A stretch of 64,000 bases of DNA from Phymorhynchus buccinoides (GCA_017654935.2 CM065710.1:25760980-25824979), one strand, 5' to 3'; shown: positions 12,842 to 23,786, counted from the first letter of the stretch. A program made the numbers and translations. Notes: generated from the letters alone by a model not told the origin.

Positions 12842-15800
12842 GAGACACACTCCACTCTGCGTCCACGTCCCAGAGTGGTGCGTCCACGTCCCAGAGCGCT
12901 GTGTCCACGTCCCAGAGTGGTGCGTCCACGTCCCAGAGCGCTGCGTCCACGTCCCAGAGTGGTGCGTCCACGTCCCAGAGCGCTGCGTCCACGTCCCAGA
13001 GTGGTGCGTCCACGTCCCAGAACGTGTGTCCACGTCCCAGAGTGGTGCGTCCACGTCCCAGAACGCTGCGTCCACGTCCCAGAGTGGTGCGTCCACGTCC
13101 CAGAGTGGTGCGTCCACGTGAACGCTGCGTCCACGTCCCAGAGTGGTGCGTCCATGTCCCAGAGCCCTGCGTCCACGTCCCAGAGTGGTGCGTCCACACG
13201 CGTCCACGTCCCAGAGTGGTGCGTCCACGTCCCAGAGCGGTGCGTCCACGTCCCAGAGTGGTGCGTCCACGTCCCAGAGCGGAGCGTCCACGTCCCAGAG
13301 TGGTGCGTCCACGTCCCAGAGTGGTGCGTCCACGTCCCAGAGCGGTGCGTCCACGTCCCAGAGCGCTGAGTCCACGTCCCAGAGTGGTGCGTCCACGTCC
13401 CAGAGCCCTGCGTCCACGTCCCAGAGCGGTGCGTCCACGTCCCAGAGTGGTGCGTCCACGTCCCAGAGTGGTGCGTCCACGTCCCAGAGCGCTGCGTCCA
13501 CGTCCCAGAGTGGTGCGTCCACGTCCCAGAGTGCTGCGTCCACGTCCCAGAGCGCTGCGTCCACGTCCCAGAGTGGTGCGTCCACGTCCCAGAGCGCTGC
13601 GTCCACGTCCCAGAGCGGTGCGTCCACGTCCCAGAGTGGTGCGTCCACGTCCCAGAGCGCTGCGTCCACGTCCCAGAGTGGTGCGTCCACGTCCCAGAGT
13701 GGTGCGTCCACGTCCCAGAGCGCTGCGTCCACGTCCCAAAGGGGTGCGTCCACGTCCCAGAGCGGAGCGTCCACGTCCAGAGTGGTGCGTCCACGTCCCA
13801 GAGCGCTGCGTCCACGTCCCAGAGCGGTGCGTCCACGTCCCAGAGCGGAGCGTCCACGTCCCAGAGCGGTGCGTCCACGTCCCAGAGCGGAGCGTCCACG
13901 TCCCAGAGCGGTGCGTCCACGTCCCAGAGTGGTGCGTCCACGTCCCAGAGCGCTGCGTCCACGTCCCAGAGTGGTGCGTCCACGTCCCAGAGCGGAGCGT
14001 CCACGTCCCAGAGTGGTGCGTCCACGTCCCAGAGCTCTGCGTCCACGTCCCAGAGCGGTGCGTCCACGTCCCAGAGTGGTGCGTCCACGTCCCAGAGCGC
14101 TGCGTCCACGTCCCAGAGTGGTGCGTCCACGTCCCAGAGTGGTGCGTCCACGTCCCAGAGCGGTGCGTCCACGTCCCAGAGCGCTGCGTCCACGTCCCAG
14201 AGCGCTGCGTCCACGTCCCAGAGTGGTGCGTCCACGTCCCAGAACGCTGCGTCCACGTCCCAGAGTGGTGCGTCCACGTCCCAGAGCGCTGCGTCCACGT
14301 CCCAGAGTGGTGCGTCCACGTCCCAGAGTGGTGCGTCCACGTCCCAGAGCGGTGCGTCCACGTCCCAGAGCGGTGCGTCCACGTCCCAGAGTGGTGCGTC
14401 CACGTCCCAGAGCGCTGCGTCCACGTCCCAGAGTGGTGCGTCCACGTCCCAGAACGGTGCGTCCACGTCCCAGAGTGGTGCGTCCACGTCCCAGAGCGGT
14501 GCGTCCACGTCCCAGAGTGGTGCGTCCACGTCCCAGAGTGGTGCGTCCACGTCCCAGAGCGCTGCGTCCACGTCCCAGAGTGGTGCGTCCACGTCCCAGA
14601 GTGGTGCGTCCACGTCCCAGAGTGGTGCGTCCACGTCCCAGAGCGGTGCGTCCACGTCCCAGAGTGGTGCGTCCACGTCCCAGAGCGCTGCGTCCACGTC
14701 CCAGAGTGGTGCGTCCACGTCCCAGAGCGGTGCGTCCACGTCCCAGAGCGGTGCGTCCACGTCCCAGAGTGGTGCGTCCACGTCCCAGAGCGGAGCGTCC
14801 ACGTCCCAGAGCGCTGCGTCCACGTCCCAGAGTGGTGCGTCCACGTCCCAGAGCGCTGCGTCCACGTCCCAGAGTGGTGCGTCCACGTCCCAGAGCGCTG
14901 CGTCCACGTCCCAGAGCGGAGCGTCCACGTCCCAGAGCGCTGCGTCCATGTCCCAGAGTGGTGCGTCCACGTCCCAGAGTGCTGCGTCCACGTCCCAGAG
15001 CGCTGCGTCCACGTCCCAGAGCGGTGCGTCCACGTCCCAGAGCGCTGCGTCCACGTCCCAGAGCGGTGCGTCCACGTCCCAGAGCGCTGCGTCCACGTCC
15101 CAGAGCGGTGCGTCCACGTCCCAGAGTGGTGCGTCCACGTCCCAGAGTGGTGCGTCCACGTCCCAGAGCGGTGCGTCCACGTCCCAGAGTGGTGCGTCCA
15201 CGTCCCAGAGCGGAGCGTCCACGTCCCAGAGTGGTGCGTCCACGTCCCAGAGCGCTGCGTCCACGTCCCAGAGTGGTGCGTCCACGTCCCAGAGCGGTGC
15301 GTCCACGTCCCAGAGCGGTGCGTCCACGTCCCAGAGCGGTGCGTCCACGTCCCAGAGCGCTGCGTCCACGTCCCAGAGTGGTGCGTCCACGTCCCAGAGC
15401 GCTGCGTCCACGTCCCAGAGTGGTGCGTCCACGTCCCAGAGCAGAGCGTCCGCGTCCCAGAGTGGTGCGTCCACGTCCCAGAGTGGTGCGTCCACGTCCC
15501 AGAGCGCTGCGTCCACGTCCCAGAGTGGTGCGTCCACGTCCCAGAGTGGTGCGTCCACGTCCCAGAGTGGTGCGTCCACGTCCCAGAGCGCTGCGTCCAC
15601 GTCCCAGAGCGCTGCGTCCACGTCCCAGAGTGGTGCGTCCACGTCCCAGAACGCTGCGTCCACGTCCCAGAGTGGTGCGTCCACGTCCCAGAGCGCTGCG
15701 TCCATGTCCCAGAGTGGTGCGTCCACGTCCCAGAGTGGTGCGTCCGCATCCAAGAGCAGAGCGTCCACGTCCCAGAGCGCTGCGTCCACGTCCCAGAGTG

Positions 15801-16567
15801 GTGCGTCCACGTCCCAGAGTGGTGCGTCCACGTCCCAGAGTGGTGCGTCCACGTCCCAGAGCGGAGCGTCCACGTCCCAGAGCGCTGCGTCCACGTCCCA
15901 GAGTGGTGCGTCCACGTCCCAAAGCGGAGCGTCCACATCCCAGAGTGGTGCGTCCACGTCCCAGAGTGGTGCGTCCACGTCCCAGAGCGCTGCGTGCACG
16001 TCCAGGTGTGGTGCGGACGCTCCGCTCTGGGATGTGTCCGCTCCACTCTGGGACACGGACGCTCCGCTCTGGGACGTGGACGCTCCGCTCTGGGACGTGG
16101 ACGCTCCGCTCTGGGACGTGGACGCACCACTCTGGGACGTGGACGCTCCGCTCTGGGACGTGGACGCACCGCTCTGGGACGTGGACGCTCCGCTCTGGGA
16201 CGTGGACGCTCCGCTCTGGGACGTGGACGCAGCGCTCTGGGACGTGGACGCTCCGCTCTGGGACGTGGACGCTCCGCTCTGGGACGTGGACGCTCCGCTC
16301 TGGGACGTGGACGCTCCGCTCTGGGACGTGGCCGCTCCGCTCTGGGACGAGGACGCTCCGCTCTGGGACGAGGACGCTCCGCTCTGGGACGCGGACGCTC
16401 CGCTCTGGGACGTGGACGCTCCGCTCTGGGACGTGGGCGCTCCGCTCTGGGACGAGGCGCTCCGCTCTGGGACGTGGGCGCTCCGCTCTGGGACGCGGAC
16501 GCTCCACTCTGGGACGTGGGCGCACCGCTCTGGGACGTCCCGCTCTGGGACGCGGACGCTCCGCTCT

Positions 16568-16598
<31 letters not shown>

Positions 16599-16920
16599 TC
16601 CGCTCTGGGACGTGGACGCTCCGCTCTGGGACGCGGACACTCCGCTCTGGGACGTGGGCGCTCCGCTCTGGGATGAGGCGCTTCGCTCTGGGACGTGGGC
16701 GCTCCGCTCTGGGTCGCGGACGCTCCACTCTGGGACGTGGGCGCTCCGCTCTGGGACGTGGACGCACCGCTCTGGGACGTGGACGCTCCGCTCTGGGACG
16801 TGGACGCTCCGCTCTGGGACGTGGACGCTCCGCTCTGGGACGTGGACGCTCCTCTCTGGGACGTGGGCGCTCCGCTCTGGGACGTGGGTGCTCCGCTCTG
16901 GGACGTGGACGCTCCGCTCT
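12842..16920. repeat. Satellite higher-order unit 5, expanded (J2 to J2)
   Basis: Unit of 4,079 bp. The F arm is 3,163 bp, nearly twice the arms of the other units, while the R arm (916 bp) is shorter. J1 at 16005 is of the B subfamily. A (GCGGAC)n run sits at about 16571-16597. The long F arm suggests unequal exchange or slippage within one arm. Confidence 0.9.
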
Positions 16921-18325
16921 GAGACACACTCCACTCTGCGTCCACGTCCCAGAGCGCAGTGTCCACGTCCCAGAGTGGTGCGTCCACGTCCCAGAGCGCT
17001 GCGTCCACGTCCCAGAGTGGTGCGTCCACGTCCCAGAGCGCTGCGTCCACGTCCCAGAGTGGTGCGTCCACGTCCCAAAACGCTGCGTCCACGTCCCAGA
17101 GTGGTGCGTCCACGTCCCAGAGTGGTGCGTCCACGTCCCAGAGTGGTGCGTCCACGTCCCAGAACGCTGCGTCCACGTCCCAGAGTGGTGCGTCCATGTC
17201 CCAGAGTGGTGCGTCCACGTCCCAGAGTGGTGCGTCCACGTCCCAGAGTGGTGCGTCCACGTCCCAGAACGCTGCGTCCACGTCCCAGAGTGGTGCGTCC
17301 ACGTCCCAGAGTGGTGCGTCCACGTCCCAGAGTGGTGCGTCCACGTCCCAGAGCGGAGCGTCCACGTCCCAGAGTGGTGCGTCCACGTCCCAGAGCGGTG
17401 CGTCCACGTCCCAGAGCGGTGCGTCCACGTCCCAGAGCGGTGCGTCCACGTCCCAGAGTGGTGCGTCCACGTCCCAGAGCGGAGCGTCCACGTCCCAGAG
17501 CGGTGCGTCCACGTCCCAGAGTGGTGCGTCCACGTCCCAGAGCGGTGCGTCCACGTCCCAGAGCGCTGCGTCCACGTCCCAGAGCGGTGCGTCCACGTCC
17601 CAGAGTGGTGCGTCCATGTCCCAGAGTGGTGCGTCCATGTCCCAGAGTGGTGCGTCCACGTCCCAGAGCGGTGCGTCCACGTCCCAGAGCGTAGCGTCCA
17701 CGTCCCAGAGTGGTGCGTCCACGTCCCAGAGCGCTGCGTCCATGTCCCAGAGTGGTGCGTCCACGTCCCAGAGCGGTGCGTCCACGTCCCAGAGCGTAGC
17801 GTCCACGTCCCAGAGTGGTGCGTCCACGTCCCAGAGTGGTGCGTCCACGTCCCAGAGCGCTGCGTCCACGTCCCAGAGTGGTGCGTCCACGTCCCAGAGC
17901 GCTGCGTCCACGTCCCAGAGCGCTGCGTCCACGTCCCAGAGTGGTGCGTCCACGTCCCAGAGTGGTGCGTCCACGTCCCAGAGCGCTGCGTCCACGTCCC
18001 AGAGTGGTGCGTCCACGTCCCAGAGTGGTGCGTCCACGTCCCAGAGCGCTGCGTCCACGTCCCAGAGTGGTGCGTCCACGTCCCAGAGCGCTGCGTCCAC
18101 GTCCCAGAGCGGAGCGTCCACGTCCCATAGCGGAGCGTCCACGTCCCAGAGTGGTGCGTCCACGTCCCAGAGTGGTGCGTCCACGTCCCAGAGCAGAGCG
18201 TCCACGTCCCAGAGCGGAGCGTCCGCATCCCAGAGCGGAGTGTCCGCATCCCAGAGCGGAGTGTCCGCATCCCTGAGCGGTGCGTCCACGTCCCAGAGCG
18301 GAGCGTCCCCGTCCCAGAGCGGACC

Positions 18326-18406
18326 ATGATCCTGAGGAAGTGGACTGTGGTCAGTCCAGAACAAGTTTGGGAGGAGGAGGACAAGCTGAGAAGCCATCTG
18401 ATACAA
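18326..18406 (+). CDS. Putative first coding exon of an unrecognised gene, abutting the satellite
   Basis: ATG at 18326 in a favourable context (CGGACCATGA) opens 27 codons ending at a strong splice donor, CAA|GTAAGT (18407). The peptide is hydrophilic and not repeat-like, with a WT-x7-VW segment followed by EEEDKLRSHLIQ, and looks like genuine protein coding. The satellite runs to two bases before the ATG, so the upstream sequence of this exon is satellite and all frames there are open. The start is therefore a choice rather than a proof; the frame could continue upstream. Exon end phase is 0, whereas the next good exon (22824) needs phase 2, so a small exon in between is missing or unrecognised. 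I infer that both belong to one gene. Family not recognised. Confidence 0.45.
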
Positions 18407-18495
18407 GTAAGTCAATGTTACTTTCAAATTGTCTGTGGATGTTTAAGTTGTTAGGTACGTAAATAGGTTATTGGGTGCCTTGTTAGATGGGTGTA

Positions 18496-18934
18496 CATAG
18501 CTGCCAACCATCAGGAATTTATCAGGAATGTCCAGATTTCTAAAATCTATCAGGAAAATCCAGAAAATTATCTGATTTTCCTGATTTTGACATTTCCAAG
18601 GAAGGATAGGGACACTGAAGGATTTTTTTTAATGCATTTTCTTAATTTTAAGTTGAACATGCAGCCAGTTGAACTTTAAAAGTAGAATTTTTCATACTTT
18701 TTTTATATATAAAAGATATTGATTCAAATTTGATACCTTTATCTATCAAAGTGTAGTTTAAAAAATAAAAAAAACGAAGTCAATATTTGCAGCTTCAGTT
18801 CATAGAAAACCTTCAACTTCAGGGACGTTGCCCCACCATGGGCGTTGCTCCTGGATCCTACCGGGGGCCGCTGAAGACACCCAAATCCCCATACTTTTTG
18901 TCAGGAATTTCATTTCACCAAGGTTGGCAGCTAT
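18496..18934. mobile_element. hAT-like MITE with terminal inverted repeats and direct flanks
   Basis: A 439-bp element with matching ends: CATAGCTGCCAACC at 18496 and GGTTGGCAGCTAT ending at 18934. The direct repeat GGGTGTA flanks it on both sides (18489-18495 and 18935-18941), as expected of a target-site duplication of 7-8 bp. The interior is AT-rich with no coding sequence. If the exon at 18326-18406 is real, this element lies in its first intron. hAT assignment is inferred from the duplication length only. Confidence 0.65.
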
Positions 18935-18955
18935 GGGTGTATGAGTGATGCGGGA

Positions 18956-19033
18956 GGAAGGGGAGAGGCAACATGACAGAGAGAAAGAGGAGGGAGAGAG
19001 AGAAAGAGAGAGCAAGAGAGAGACAGAGAGGGA

Positions 19034-19064
<31 letters not shown>

Positions 19065-19135
19065 GAGGGAGAGAGAGAGCAAGAGAGACAGAGAGAAACT
19101 TAGAGACTGAGAGAGAGAGAGCAAGAGAGAGAGAT

Positions 19136-19184
<49 letters not shown>

Positions 19185-19266
19185 GAGAGAGAGAGCAAGA
19201 GAGAGAGAGAGAGAGAGAGAAAGAAAGAGAGAGAGGAGGGAGAAAGAGAGAGAGAGAGAGAGAAAA
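18956..19266. repeat. (GA)n-rich purine microsatellite
   Basis: Almost pure GA/GAGAGG purine tract of about 310 bp on the plus strand. Apparent serine/leucine-rich ORFs on the minus strand are artefacts of the dinucleotide repeat. Confidence 0.95.
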
Positions 19267-19423
19267 CTTGAAAACTTAAACTTTATTTTCCAAGGATATA
19301 GATTTTAGGCAACGCCTATTCTTCCAATCTGTCCTTGATACATATATACTTAACACAAAAGACAAACATGGCAAGGCATACTATTACGCATACAGAGCTG
19401 AATACAAAGGTAGCAAAACAGTT

Positions 19424-21168
19424 TGTGACGAGGTAATGGGTTAAAAGGCTAAGTCTCTAGGGAAGACTTTAGAAAATTTGCCTTTAGCCCACTTCTCTAG
19501 GGTATGGGAGATGAGCAACTTTCCCGGCCCCTTTTCATCTAATAAATTTATATTTGTGCCCGGGTTCTGGCTCGTATGGTTGTAAGAAATACAAGTGGTT
19601 GAATTGCTCTAAATGGCAGACAGAGAGAAGTAGGGTTTTACATGAAATTACAAGACTCCCACTCTCATCAGTCTGACCAAAGGGTTCAGGATTATTTGAC
19701 ACTTGTATTTTATTTACTCCCAAAATCTGCATAAGATTATGCAACAATAATAATAAAGCAGCTCAATGGCGCCAAAACAAAATATGGATAAAAAAACAAT
19801 GAAATCCGAAAGGATTCACAAGACTTGTCTTTCTATAAGGTTCGCCCCATGCCGGAAGGGTTACTAATTATCTTTAGTGTCCGTAGGAAAGTTCAAATGA
19901 TTGGCGCAGTCAGGGGGACTTAGCTGTGGTTGAGTTCCTCCGTAGTGATCGGCGAATGCTGGTGTGGCTGGGCTTGCTCGTCAGATGAGAGTAGCTCCCA
20001 GTCGTTCCGGTTACGGCTTCGCGGGATGGCACGGTTCAAGCGTGGTCTCCTCGCGGATTCTGAGTGCGGGTCGTCTTGGCGACAGTCCCGTCTTGGTGCG
20101 TGGTGGAGTCCGGGATGATCTTCCGGCCCACGATGCCCTGCTGATAATCACAGGAGAAGGTGGATGTAGATCTCTATGGCTTAGAGACAAGGGGCTTCAG
20201 TCGGCAGGGAATTAGTGAATCCCAACCGGCTTGAAGGCTTCCCTTGTACAATAGCACTACATGTAGTTAATAAATAAACTGAATTTCAGTTAACAAACTG
20301 AGATCAGTAAAACATAAAAGGTGATCAAGACAACATCATTCTCCATCCAACACCTGGAAAGGAATGGTATCATAAAGTGCAAGATTGCGGCCCATAGGTT
20401 TCCTACTAAAAATAGTGCAAGATTGCGGCCCATAGGTTTCCTACTAAAAATAGACAAAAGGGTTAGTAGGCATAAACTCCGGTTCTGGTACCAAAAGTGT
20501 TCAAGTCAAAAACACACACACACAAATAATCAGTGCACATAAATAGAATAGAATGTTTACCACTTCTTTTCTATAACATATCTATCTACTCCTTATTCAT
20601 CATTGAACATAGGATCTAGATCAAAACTAGAGTCAAACAAACAACCAGTCTCAATCACCAGTCATCAATAAGACTTACTAGGTGGGCTATTCTGGCTGGG
20701 AGAGGTGTTGCTCTAGTCAGTTTCAGCGTCTTGTGTGAAAAACTTTTTCTCACTACGCCAATTATAGCCTTCACTTTCAAACAATGAAAGCCTGCTATTG
20801 GTTTATAGCAGTCGACACGTCACAAGATGCTGTTCTAAATGTACAGAACAATCACGCGCCTATTACATCCTTATCACATGCCGGACATTCCTAACCTTGT
20901 GATTGGAAAGGCAAAACCGTGTTCAAAGGGAGATAACCTCGGTTGTCACTTTCTTGTGAGGGGGAAGGACACGGTGTCTTACAAAGGGAGATAACCGTGG
21001 TTCAAAGGGATAATTGCCTTAGTCGGCGTTCGTTTTGAAGTAGCCGGGCAATTAACGTGGCGGTTGGTCGAGAAATGAAAAGGAGAGGGGGTGGGGAGGG
21101 GAGAAGGGGGGGGGGGGGGTGTAGATAAGGAATAAAGAAAGCGGGTCGCGCGGGACACTTACGTCACA
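19424..21168 (-). mobile_element. Solo LTR, copy 1 (LTR retrotransposon remnant)
   Basis: A 1,745-bp sequence starting TGTGACGAGG and ending TTACGTCACA. It is bounded by a perfect 5-bp target-site duplication CAGTT (19419-19423 and 21169-21173). The same element recurs in opposite orientation at 53479-55218 with different flanking duplications. The TG...CA ends and 5-bp duplication are typical of LTR retrotransposons, and no gag, pol or primer site adjoins it, so it is a solo LTR. It carries an internal 41-bp tandem duplication (20376-20457) absent from copy 2, and a poly-G tract at 21107-21118. A 70-codon ORF (minus, 19535-19747) is shared with copy 2. Strand is set relative to copy 2; true transcription direction is unknown. 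Confidence 0.85.
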
Positions 21169-21499
21169 CAGTTGATATTATGAAACATAGATAGGCTGAA
21201 ATATGGGATTATAACAGTTGCATAATTTTTAATACTCGCACGTGCATACAAGCATGCAACCATACTTACACACTTGCGCACATGTATATAAAGGAAACAG
21301 ACATTATATAGCAGGGCAATATATATACATTCATCATCTAGGGTATGTAACAGGTAACAATTTGCATTAAATTGAGGACAATATTTCTAACATAATTAGG
21401 CACATTGTAGGCGAATACTTAACAAATAGAATGAAATTAATAAAATGAAATTAATACATACTAACATCGGCATAAGCATCTAGCATATCAGGAGATATG

Positions 21500-22215
21500 A
21501 CCCTGGGGGGTAAATGAGCTTAAGGAGGGTCGAATGTTAGTGTCTTTCGAAGACTCGTTTTGAAGGCTGAGATAGAGGAGCATAGTTTAATGTCACACGG
21601 AAGGGAGTTCCATATGAAAAAACCCGAGATGGTAAAGCTTGACTTAAATTTATCAATTCTTGTTTGTGGTAAAATATAATTACTTCAACCATAACGTTGT
21701 GAGGCTTGTGTAACTAGATTTTTCAGATATTGTGGAGCTAAGAAGTAGTGTACTTTGTACATGAGAATGGCTTTATTGTAGCTAAGCTGTGATTGCAGTG
21801 GAAGTATGTTTAACTGTGCTTGTTTCTCAAATGTACTGAGTTCAGGATCAGGAAGAATTATTTTGGCTGCCCTTTTGTACATAGAATTGAGTTTCAATAG
21901 GCGACAGTTAGCTGCAGAGTCCCAAACTACAGATGCGAAATTAATGTGCGAGAGACAGTGGGCCTGAAAAAACATTTTGCGTGCATCTATATCTATGAAG
22001 GGTGTAAGGTTTTTTTTAGTAGGAATAGGCTGCATGCAAGTTTATGTGTCATTTTTTCAATATGGGATTGCCATTTTAGTTCGTTGTCTATTATCACTCC
22101 TAGGACTCGGTGCTCCATTCTGCAGTGCATATTTGCTTATATAGCCTTTTTTATGTATTTTAGCTTACTAGTATGCATTTGTTATCCTTCTTTACTGGGT
22201 TTTTTAACCTGGATC
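21500..22215 (-). mobile_element. LINE reverse-transcriptase C-terminal fragment
   Basis: Minus-strand translation gives the end of a non-LTR retrotransposon ORF2. In order: LGVIIDNELKWQSHI (about 22100-22050), an AR-x-FFQAHCLSHINFASVVWDS segment (21975-21920), LNSMYKRAAKIIL (about 21890-21850) and a tail with FFIWNSLPCDIK (about 21625-21590). These are the thumb and C-terminal motifs usual in Jockey/CR1-group LINEs. The longest intact piece is 116 codons (21685-22035); one stop near 21682 and others upstream break the frame. The copy is 5'-truncated and inactive. Confidence 0.8.
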
Positions 22216-22823
22216 TGATAAATGAGAGTAGCGTGGCTCCACATTTCCAGCACTGTGTGGACTTATGTGCTATAGGGTGTAATGATGGAAGTGTCATGTT
22301 ATGAATTGTACTACATTATTTGTTTGCAGGTTCTGTACGTTGTTAAGATTCATGGATTTGTGTTTTGCTATGCGTGGTAGAACTTTATGCGGTGACAGTC
22401 CTGAGATAACCATAGCTGTTGACGGGACTAACAGACTAACTAACTAACTAACATTTTCTTTTTCTTTATTATTTCAGCATTCAGTTGATCTAGTTACAAA
22501 ACCATTTCAAATTAATACAACCCAGTTTGCATTCTGTATAATGGTAAACAACTGTTCAAAAAAAGGTGTTTCAGTGTACTGTTTGTACAATTGTTTCTGT
22601 GCTCACATTTCTTGTCCCTCCATCTACATATACATGTTTAAATGATGATGGACATGGATGTAGGCCTACTAGTTAGTTACTTGCAGATATTTTTTTTAAA
22701 AATTTGATGCCAAATGGAAGCAAAAGTTTATGCTTCTGTAACTTTCTTGCTTTCTTTTTCTCCAGACTTTTCTTTGGGTCTGCTTGATATTCTTTGTAGT
22801 TGATTACATTCAAACATTTACAG

Positions 22824-23072
22824 GAGCTTCCTGGGTTCTGGAAAGGGCCCAGCCCAATCACCTGGTCTGAACAGAATTTCAGAGGCTTTCACCACCAAGC
22901 TGCTTGAAGTCTTCCCCAGCTCCATCACCAAACAGGGCCAGAGGATGGACAAGCTCTCCCTAGTTGAAAACAATTTCAACAGAATAAAGCGGGTGATATG
23001 GGAGAATCCTCTCACCAGAGAAAAGTGCCCCATACAGCTACCCGCAATGAACACGACTACACTACGAGCTTG
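22824..23072 (+). CDS. Internal exon of an unrecognised gene
   Basis: Acceptor CATTTACAG|G (AG at 22822-22823) and donor TTG|GTGAGT (23073) bound 249 nt open in one frame: 1 nt, 82 codons, then 2 nt. The peptide is clearly protein-like: NRISEAFTTKLLEVFP near its start, then KLSLVENNFNRIKRVIW, then a LPAMNTTTLRAW ending. It is rich in basic and aromatic residues in amphipathic spacing, and no known domain is recognised. The exon end (phase 2) fits the 23787 exon exactly. It needs phase 2 from upstream, which the 18326-18406 exon does not provide directly. A host gene or a captured transposon-associated gene are both possible. Confidence 0.6.
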
Positions 23073-23786
23073 GTGAGTTATCCTGCTTGTTTATTTTTCA
23101 TGCCTTTTAGTAATGTCATTCAAATTTAAACAGGCCCTTTGCATTTGCAGAATGTGTGTGCGTGTGTTTTAGTAGTTAGTTAAGCAACTAGGTCATTATA
23201 AATCCTTAACCCTAGTCAAGTCTTGCATATACACTTGACTCATCTTTAAATAAAAATATCTTATCTTTCTGTCTCTTCCCTCACCTTTTGTCTGTCCCCT
23301 GATTTATAATATATATACATATATTAACAAATCTCAGTGTACCGTACCTCACCATACCTCTGATCTACAGGACACACAAGTTAAAGCATTTAAAATGCAA
23401 TACCAGTCAAATTGATTATAAGGTTTCTGTCCCTATGTCTTTAGAAACCGGTTTTAAGTTAACTTGGTACTTGATCTATGTTCTAAAAAACATAAACAGT
23501 GCTAGCTTAGTTTTTCCCTCTTTGTATTGATATATGTATAAATATTTCTTTTTCTATTGCTTTTCCCCTGATAGTGATGGGTTGTATTGTGTAATGATGA
23601 AACAGGACAGTAAAAAAAAGAACAGAGTAGCTTTCATATTACTTTTTGTCAAAACGTTGATTGTTTTGTTTTCTAGAAACAGTACGATGTGTTGAGAATG
23701 GTAACAAAAAACCCACTTTCTCCTTGCTTTCAGACTTGCTGCTTTATTTACTTTTAGGTTAAACCTTTTCATCAATGTTTACTTAG

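Larger units (their letters stand above)
1..18323. repeat. 21-bp CpG-rich satellite, block 1, alternating inverted arms
   Basis: About 870 tandem 21-bp monomers. On the plus strand each monomer starts GCGTCCACGTCCC and ends in a variable AG(C/T)GGT-type tail (also AGCGCT, AGCGGA, AGCAGA). Orientation alternates in arms: forward (F) 1-351, reverse (R) 352-980, F 981-2760, R 2761-3919, F 3920-5749, R 5750-6859, F 6860-8782, R 8783-9891, F 9892-11640, R 11641-12841, F 12842-16004, R 16005-16920, F 16921-18323. Two junction types recur: J1 (F to R, GGTGTGGTGCGGA) at 2761, 5750, 8783, 11641 and 16005, and J2 (R to F, GAGACACACTCCACTCTGCG) at 981, 3920, 6860, 9892, 12842 and 16921. The block is cut by the left window edge. 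No gene is supported inside it. Confidence 0.97.

Noticed and set aside
1..18323. CRISPR-like array
   Set aside because: Repeats are contiguous 21-bp units with no unique spacers, the orientation alternates, and the context is a eukaryotic genome.
2798..18427. 5,209-codon minus-strand ORF and other 500-3,500-codon ORFs across both satellite blocks
   Set aside because: The monomer is stop-free in all six frames, frames pass through strand flips with unrelated heptads, and many indels are not multiples of three. Length is therefore no evidence of coding.
22480..22640. Candidate exon after a strong TTTATTATTTCAG acceptor
   Set aside because: The open frame has no protein-like features and its only plausible donor leaves phase 0, which does not fit the exon at 22824.
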